In this document: piece after piece, positions 48,501 through 57,500 of the stretch | Numbering within the stretch: the stretch's first letter is position 1 | Layout: each line of letters starts with the position of its first letter | Origin: Meghimatium bilineatum | Taxonomy: Eukaryota; Mollusca; Gastropoda; Stylommatophora; Philomycidae | Reading direction: 5' to 3' | Assembly (NCBI GenBank): GCA_034231615.1 | Contig: CM067322.1 | Coordinates: 58,162,938 to 58,226,937 of the forward strand | Length of the DNA stretch: 64,000 nt | The notes under the pieces: generated by a model | Databases searched by the model: none | Told to the model about the DNA's origin: nothing | What the model saw: the letters and a program-made list of their open reading frames with translations, nothing else | Program-made: the position numbers and the translations under genes

Positions 48501-51500
48501 CAGCGACATCAAAGGATTTATGAAAATATATCTGGTCCATGCAGACCTGCATGCCTGGGACAGAGAGGTGTTAAGAGTATCCACGATGAAGACAATATTC
48601 TAGAAAAAATATACTCTTGATTTATATATATATGTTGATTTGTTTTTGTCTTTCAATATATTTATATATTTCAAAAGAATGTATGTTTCTTGTAGTGATT
48701 GTTTCTGAGGCAACTTGTTTTACAAAGTAAAGCTGGAACAAAGGATTTTGCACTGATCACGCGCAACCCAAAAGTTAGCAGATATCCAAGATGCTAGAAA
48801 CTACCTCCTCATAATGAATCCTGAAAACAAGTAGTTTTAAAGCTAATTCAAAACATCTGGCTAATGCTCTAGGAATCAACCACGTACTGTGTAGACTGAG
48901 ATGGAATGAGAAATGATTGCACCTAGATGAACGGTATCTGACCTGTGCATCGTGGTCCACACAACCTAAAATCTTTATCAGAACAGCCTAAAAACTCTCT
49001 CCACTCACAGATAATAATGGCTGGCATGGATAACCAGGTTGCTAGCACCCATGACTCACGTTTGAAAGATCAATGAGCTGGTTTCTGGTGAAGCAAAGCC
49101 CATTTATTGAGTATAATGTCTAGGTAAAGATAACACGGCGCTGGAGTGCAACTCTTAATGCAAGTTATGGTACACTCATGTCAACAAAGAGTACGGAAGC
49201 CATGAAAAAGGCACAAGAACAAGCTGTGAGTTATTTTCCAGAAGCACATGACATGGAAAAGCAAATTGTAGGAAACTAAATTATTCCAGTCTGCAGAAAA
49301 ATGTGTATAAAAATTCCAACTTGGTTTTGTTGTTATGATATTGGTGAGTGTAATATTGCCTAAGAGAAAACACTTAGTCTAGTTCTACTATAAAGTGTTT
49401 CCTATATCCAGAATCAGGAAGTCCAACTCTCTGCCTTCAGTTTCCACATAGCGGGTTTAGACCATCATGGCATAACATTAATACATACTCTATGTCTGTT
49501 GACAAACTATAATCACTGGCTAGGGAAGCTTGTATAAATCAAAGGCATGCCAAAAACAGATGTGCTAGATCTGTGTAATGTATTTTAAACTGTAATAAAA
49601 TATTTACGCTCTCCAGTTCAAATCATGTGTACTATTTTGCTGGTGAATTGAAAGTTAGCACAAACGAACAAACATATACACGATTAAGTTTCCAATCCTC
49701 AGTGTTGCCAGTCCCCAATAATATTTTATGACAAGGTTAGTAATCTGTAATGATGAAATTCTTTCCTTCAATATAATGGGTCCTAATATTCACACTAGCA
49801 ACAATTACTATATTAGCAGAAAATGTGTGTGTTAGTGAGTGTGTGTATGAGTGTATTTATCCCATTATAAAATAGGACAAGAAATACATAACTGAAAAGA
49901 TGAATGTTGGAGGGATTTTCACTGGAGGAAAAGCCTCATTATATTGCCATATCATCTACTAGAAGTATAATGTAGCATAATGATTTATCTGGTGAGGATA
50001 ATGATGTTCCTCCATTGCAAGCGAAGATGAGCATGGCATGAAAAAACATTAAATGAAATGTAAAAAAAACAAAAAAATAACTAATTAACTTGTATTTTAA
50101 ACAAATTAATTGGTAATTAACTAATTTGGTTTGTGAGTTTGTAGATGCCCGATGAGTCCAATTCGTGCACGGAAAGTTCTATTGCAGCACATGCAGGAGT
50201 GCTGCAGGTTCGTGGTAGGGGAATTTTCAGATTTGTCCTTCCGCTTCTTGCTCTGGTGGATTTCCCACAGTGTTCTTTCTTTTTCAAACTTCGTGATGCC
50301 AGCAGTGATCTGAGTGTGCCAGGCTGAGCGATCAAGTGCTATAGTCTCTTAGGAGCTAGGATCAATACTGCAGTACTTGAGAGAGCTTTTTAGGTGATCC
50401 TTGAAGCGCTTTTTCAGCACTCCACTTGAATGTTTACCTTCGCACAGTTCCCCATAGAATAATCTCTTTATAAGGCTCTTTACCTGGTAGACATGTGGTA
50501 AGACATCAAACATCCTGCATGCAGCAGTGTTAATGCTAGAAAATGAAGAGCTAGGCATGAACACAAAAATGTTATTGTTTAGTTGTAGGCTCTATCCTTC
50601 TTTAGATAAAACTATAGCCTGATACAGATTTTATGTATTATTTGTATTATATTATGTTCTCGTTTGTTTTAGACTGGAGAGGTTCGACAGAAAATTCACC
50701 AGAATGCAGATGACAGTTTAACATATGCATCTTGGATGCCAGATGGTCGAAGATTTGTTGTTGGAGGTGTCAAAGGACAGTTCTATTACTGCGTATGTGT
50801 ATATTTCTATTTGAACAATAAGAATGCAGTCTGTCACAGTTTTCATCTTGTGCATTAGTCATCAGACATACTTAAACAATTTGTAATCATAGTTATCTGA
50901 AACCAGTAGAGCAAGCTGTTGTTTGATGTAGTGTAGAGAAAGATCAGGACCAATAGATATCATTGAATGTCTGTCTTATAATTTTTCCATGCTGTTATGT
51001 CTCTTTATTTGGCCAAAAAACCTCATTTTTCTTGTTATAGTGTTGTTTAGTAGACAAACCTCTTCGACATGCACTGCCCTTATCACTTCTTGGTTCATCT
51101 TTTTTTTTCACTCTCTTTGTATTCTCAAAAAAATTCTTCTGTAGATTCTCATTTCAAAAGCAGCAATTCTTTGTCATTCATTTATTAGGTGTCTAATATG
51201 AACTGTTAAACTACATTGTGATATCTGTGTTGATATATGGTTGCGAAAATTTGAAACGGATAAAGGCACTGGAGAAGAAATAGAATTCATTTGAAAATAA
51301 ATGTCTTAGAAAACTCTTAAATGTTGGTTGGGAAGAATCCAAGTCAAACAAGCAAGAAGACACCAAACAGCAATATGTTTCTACAATAACAAGAAGAAAG
51401 TGATGGACTTACGTCTGACATGTATTTTGAATGAATGAAAACAGACTGCCACTACAAGCATTAAAATGGGTACCAGATGGCAAAATAAAAAGAGGAAGAC

Positions 51501-54500
51501 CACGAGAGACTCTTCGCAGAACAGCCTTCGAGGGTACGACTAAGGGTCTCAACAACATACATGAATTATACACAGTGGCATCACATCACTCAAACTGGAA
51601 AGTTTTGGTTTTTGCCCTATGCACAATATTCGATAGAAGGAATATAGATAGAATAAATAGAAATGCTTGCTAAATTTATTGCATACATTATAATACACAG
51701 TACAAATAGTGTTGCCTACCTTAATCATTTCCAATGTATGCTTTGGTCTAAATATATTCAATCAATCAATCAATAAACCCATAACCCTTCAGGGTCGTAG
51801 GGGTACCACATTAGATGCTTCAGCACACAGAGTCTTCCAGCGAATTCTATCCTCAACGATGCGGATGAGTGTGGAAATATCTTGCCCTGTCCATTCCTTG
51901 ATGTTGTCTGTCCTTGTCTTTATTTGTCCTCCTCTGCTTCTTCCACCTAAATACTAAATATATTAGCAAGAGATGAATCTGTATAAAATTTACTTAATAT
52001 ACTCTGTATAACATATCCCTATCTTATTGTATCATTATTTATTCTGAATTTAACCACATCTATTGATCATTTGTCTACCTCATTCACTGGCTTCAGCACT
52101 ATAACAACCTATTCAATTTTCAAGTCATTTTTCAGAATATTCACCAGCTAAATCTAAGTCATCATTCACTTGTTAACAGGGATGTGTACTATCTCCCCTA
52201 TTGTTCATAAAATAAATAGATCACATTTGTGAAGTAGCAAAGACATTGGAAGAAAAAAAATTTGAAGGAGAGCTTAAACGAATTGCTATTTGCAGACGAC
52301 TAAGTACTAGTAGCATCATCAGAAGAGCAACTACAAAGACAGATTACATCAAACATGCCAAACCTTTAACATGAAGATAAATATAGAGAAGACCAAAGTA
52401 ATGAAGATAGGAAGAACAGAAAGAAACACCAACATTTTTATTGGAAACAACAGATTTAAACAAGTGACAGAATTCACATACCTAGGAAGCAATATAACAA
52501 CAGACGCCAGAAGCAGCATAGAAATACACAATTGATGTAGTAAAGCATACCAAGCCCTAGGACAAATGACACCAATCTTCAGAAACATACCACAGCAAGC
52601 TATACTACACAGATACAGTGAAGGCAGACCTAGAGATCGACCACGAAAACGATGGACCACTGAAATAAAAGAGGCGACAAACTCCACAATATACTTAGTA
52701 CTTAGCAAACACGAGGGCCATCTCTAGAAAACTCTTCTACCCCTGACGCTGAAAGGCAACAAAGGGTTTAGCGAATAGATAGACTTGTTAACAACAGCTG
52801 GTTCTGCTGTTAGCCTTTTAGAACACAAATATCCCTAATTTTAAATACATTGTTTCCTTGTTTTTTTAATGTAACAACAATGACATAACAATAAGTGAAA
52901 ATCATTCAGAAGAAAACACTTTCCCACAATTCAATATGTACTCTGTGATGTCAGCAATGTTTGTAAATAAGACAATTTATTTTATTGATATGGGATAATG
53001 TTTTGTGATATCAAAATCCCATAATTTTTGTCTGTTAAGAGACACAATAGTTTTATAAATAGCCCAAAATGTATGGATCTCAGTTTCTAAAGGTTAAGAA
53101 CTCAACACTAATTATAATAGATAATTACATGATGGCAACAGATGTATTTGCATACTTTCGATGTATAGTAACACCAGATAATAACTGGTGGAACAAGTGA
53201 CTGCCAAAAACAAAACAAACAGAATAAGTATAGCTTGTGCTATCATGAATAACATTTGGAAATCGTCACAAAACTGAAGACCATGAGGCCTGCATAATTT
53301 CTATGTTTTTATATGGAACTGAATGTTGAAAAAAAATAGATGACTAAGTTGTCATCATTTCTCACAACTTGCTTAAGGAAAATTCTCCTAAATTCCTTGG
53401 TTGTATAGAATCCTTGCTGGGAACTGCTTTGCATAATAAAGAGAGCGTGTATAGTGATATCCAGCATATTCTGGTTTTGACCATGTTTTCACATGAGACA
53501 CTAGTAACATTACATGAACTGTCATGTTATGATTTCCAGTGATCAACTAAAGACATGAAATATATATAGAACATCAGCAGATAAAGTGGTTTGGTCATCT
53601 TGTGAGAATGGACCCAAGCAAATTACCACTGAGACCTTATAACAAAGGCTTATCTGGATACAGAGCCAAGGGAAGACAGAGAAAGAGATGGATCGATAAC
53701 ATCACGACCGCCCTCCACAAACAAGGACTCAGTATGACTCGGGCATCACATCTGGCCTTGAACAGAAACTTATAGCTTCTACCTCTACACTTAACGGCAA
53801 GTGTGGATGCTATCAACCAACTACCACCTGGGATAGACAATAGACAACTAAAGACGATTTGACATAGAACAGTGGAGGCCAAAATGTAACAATAAACTAA
53901 TCCTGTGATGCTCTGCAAAGGACACCCATGAATTAAGCAGACTGCAGCGAGTGTTGTCATTGACGGCTTTTGATCAATGATAGGTAGTAATAAAAGGAAG
54001 ATGCTGATACATCATAATTGTTTTTGAACATTGGATGTGAGAATACTAATGTCTTGGGACTTCATGGCACCTTTGCCCCCTCAGTCATGATCATTTTAAT
54101 TTACAAAGACTTCTTACTGTTTTTTTTTGGTAAATATGTTTACATTCACAGCTTTTTATTTTTTTCTTAATTCTTTTTGTTTGTTGGTTGGTTGCTGATC
54201 CAAGCAATTCATGGGCTCATGTACTTTGACCCAATGCCATTGTGTGATATAAGCATGTGTTTGTGAGCTGTTGTTTTGTTCCATATAATGTGTAATTCTT
54301 TTCATAAATCTGAACATGCTTTTTTATACTATTTACTAAATTGATGTCTGCCTTTTTTTTACCAGGACATTGATGGTAACATAATTGACACATGGGAAGG
54401 TGTCAGGATACAAGGTTTGGCAGCTTTAGATGAAAAGGTAGTTCTAGCCGCAGACACACATAATCGCATCAGGGGATATAATTTTGACACATTACAGGAC

Positions 54501-57500
54501 TTTCCATTGTGAGTGTTTTTATCATTAACATAGTTGTTGAATAGTAAATAATTGAGATTTTTTTTGTGACTTACAAAAAAAAGTCACTTAATATTTACAG
54601 CTTATTGCTTGCTCTGAGTCACTGGCAAAGTCTGCCAATAGTCACAATTTTGGCTACAAACTCTCCAATCAGATATGAGATGATTTATGTGTCTTGAGTT
54701 TATTGCTTGCTTCTTCTTCTTTTGTGTTCATTCTCAAACTCCTACAGAATGCAGTCCAGTGAGTAGAATGCGTTTTGTCATGGTTTACAGCTTGACTGCA
54801 ATATCTTCACCTTTCGGCGTGGTACTTCATCACACAGAATCTTAGGAATATCGCCAAGAGACAGGGTGAAGTATGAGGATATTAGACATAAAACCGGCAC
54901 CACCCCAATCTTGGAATATGTTAAGAGACAACAGATCAAATGGTTCACACACATCAGCAGACTACCATCAGACAGCATACCACAGCAAGCTATGATACAC
55001 AGATACAGTGAAGGCAGACCTAGAGGCGAACCACGAAAACGATAGACCACTGAAATAAAAGAGGCGACAAACTCCACAATATACTCAGCACACAAGAGTG
55101 CCGTCTCCAGAAAACTCTTCCACCCCTGACGCTGAAAGGCAAAAAAGGGTTTAGCGAATAGATAGATAGATAGACTTCATCATGTCTTCTGGGTCACTTT
55201 GACCCTCAATGAGATGGGACAGCCAACTCTACCACATACCTTCTTCGTCACATATTACAAAAAGCATAGTAACAGTGTTGCTATTCTGTGATCCCCTTTT
55301 GTGCTGGCAACACATACGTGATTGCTTGCTTGCTTGTTTTTTTATACCCAGGAATTATAAGCACTTTATTATTTTTCTTGCAAAAAGGGAGAAAGGGGAT
55401 ATGTGGCTGTGTGGATTTATCCAGTTTTCTTTCAGTCCCAGAAGACTGCAGATCTTGGTGGACAATTCGTAGAGAAGTATCAGACTCAGATTGCAAAAGA
55501 TTCTGAGAACGTATGTTGCTACAGAATGTATGTGTTGATGCCAAAATCTGAATTATTTTCACTGGGAGAATCAGCTTAGCTAATGTGATTCTTGTCACTT
55601 ATAATTTTTGTTTTGTGATGTTCATCAGATATTTGTATTTATCAAAATTGGCCAATATAACAGAATGTTATCAGTCAGAAAGTTCAGTTTCCACTGCAGA
55701 CAGCTGAAACCAGAGCATTCAGAAAGCAGTGAAAACTGCTGAACAAAAATACTGTAAATAAAAACACCTGAGCCAAAGAATGCTGGTTGATGGCTACATC
55801 ATGAATAGAATATGGTGTCAATTATTTTTAATCAGCCAGAAAACATAAATTATGAAATTTATGATGATTACAAAACATGGAGTAATTGAATAAAGAACTT
55901 TATAATTTGAATATGTGTAATATAAAATAATAGTATATCTTAAAATTGAACATGCATTAATGATATGAAAACAAATACCGTCAAGAATTTTGGACAAAAA
56001 TCAGAGATGATTTCATACTCCTCGTCTTATATTCGAGTAAGATCAAATTTTTTTTTAAATTACGTCCAAATCACAGTAAAAAAGGAGAAAAACAATTTTT
56101 TAAAATGCCAGTGACAACTCACATGTCCCAATATATTAAGCCAGGATAAAATGACTAGGTCTCACCAACAATCTAGAGCGTACTTACCATAATGCTAGGC
56201 CTCTAATTACATTAATTTCTATATATCATACAATATTTCCTTCGAAATCTCCGATATTTCTTGATAAAAACTCACTTACTAGGTCTATATCGTTATTTCC
56301 GACATGCTGCCATATTTACTGAGCATAATTTCCCCGGAAATGCAATTTTTAGCAATGGGTATTACCGTTTTTTTACCGTTACTGTACATATATTTCTATC
56401 ATAACAGTTTCAATTGATCATCGAAATTGGTCAGAAAAGTATACCAGTATCTGATGTTATTTATTAACCTAACTATGGTAAAGTGTAGGTACCGGTAGTT
56501 ACCGGGTGCATATAATGTCGTCTGTGATAACAATCTATATAACGGTAACTGGCGTTTATAGTATAGCCCTACTGGGTAGTGTTTTGATAGTAACAGACTA
56601 AATTATAGGAGGTTTGGCTTGTGTACAGCAAAATGTTTAAACTAAATTATCTGTAGTGTAGACACAAAAACAGAACACAGAATAACATCAAATATCAATA
56701 AAATTTAGGAAAAACTTACCGGTGCCAGTCCAAACAGTCATTGAAATCCTTCAAAGTCCGAATCACAGTCTGAAGTCTGAAATAACTCACGAATGTCATC
56801 ATCTGTCATGTAAACATCAGGGTGGATATCGTCAGTCTCTGGTACATTGTCATCGTCGGCATCGTCCTCAAAGATAGCGTCATCCTCACTTCCATCCATT
56901 GCGTTACTTATTGAAAACTTTTTGAAAGATCTGATGATCATTTCGGATGAAATATCAGATCACGATTCTTTGACCCACGTAACGATTGTGGAAATGTCAA
57001 CTTTTTTTATGTTACCACCCTTCGTCACTGCTAAATCAGATGATGCCATCCAGTCATTCCATTTTGCTCGGAGTCTGTCCTTGAATGGTTTGTTCAGGCA
57101 GACATCTAGTGGCTGCAAGAGGGATGTAAGTCCCCCAGGAATGACGGAAACAGACAACCCCATCTCACGGCATCATTGTTCCACTTTCTCAGTGAGATGC
57201 GCCCTAAATGAATCCCAGACTAGCATGGATGGTTTTATTTAAAGCGACCCCCTTCCTCTGCCCCCACACTTTATCCAGCCATTCCAGAGTACCACTTTCA
57301 TCCATCCAACCTTTCGTGTAAGCATGCACAAACACGCCACTTGGGAATTTAATACCCTTAGGCAGAGTCTTGCGTTTAAATATAATCACGGGGGGCAAAG
57401 GTGACCCATCTGCCATGCAAGCTAACACAACAGTGAATCGAGTTTTTTTCATGCCCAGTTGTCTTTACAAAAACTGTCTTTGCACCTTTGCGTTCAACAG

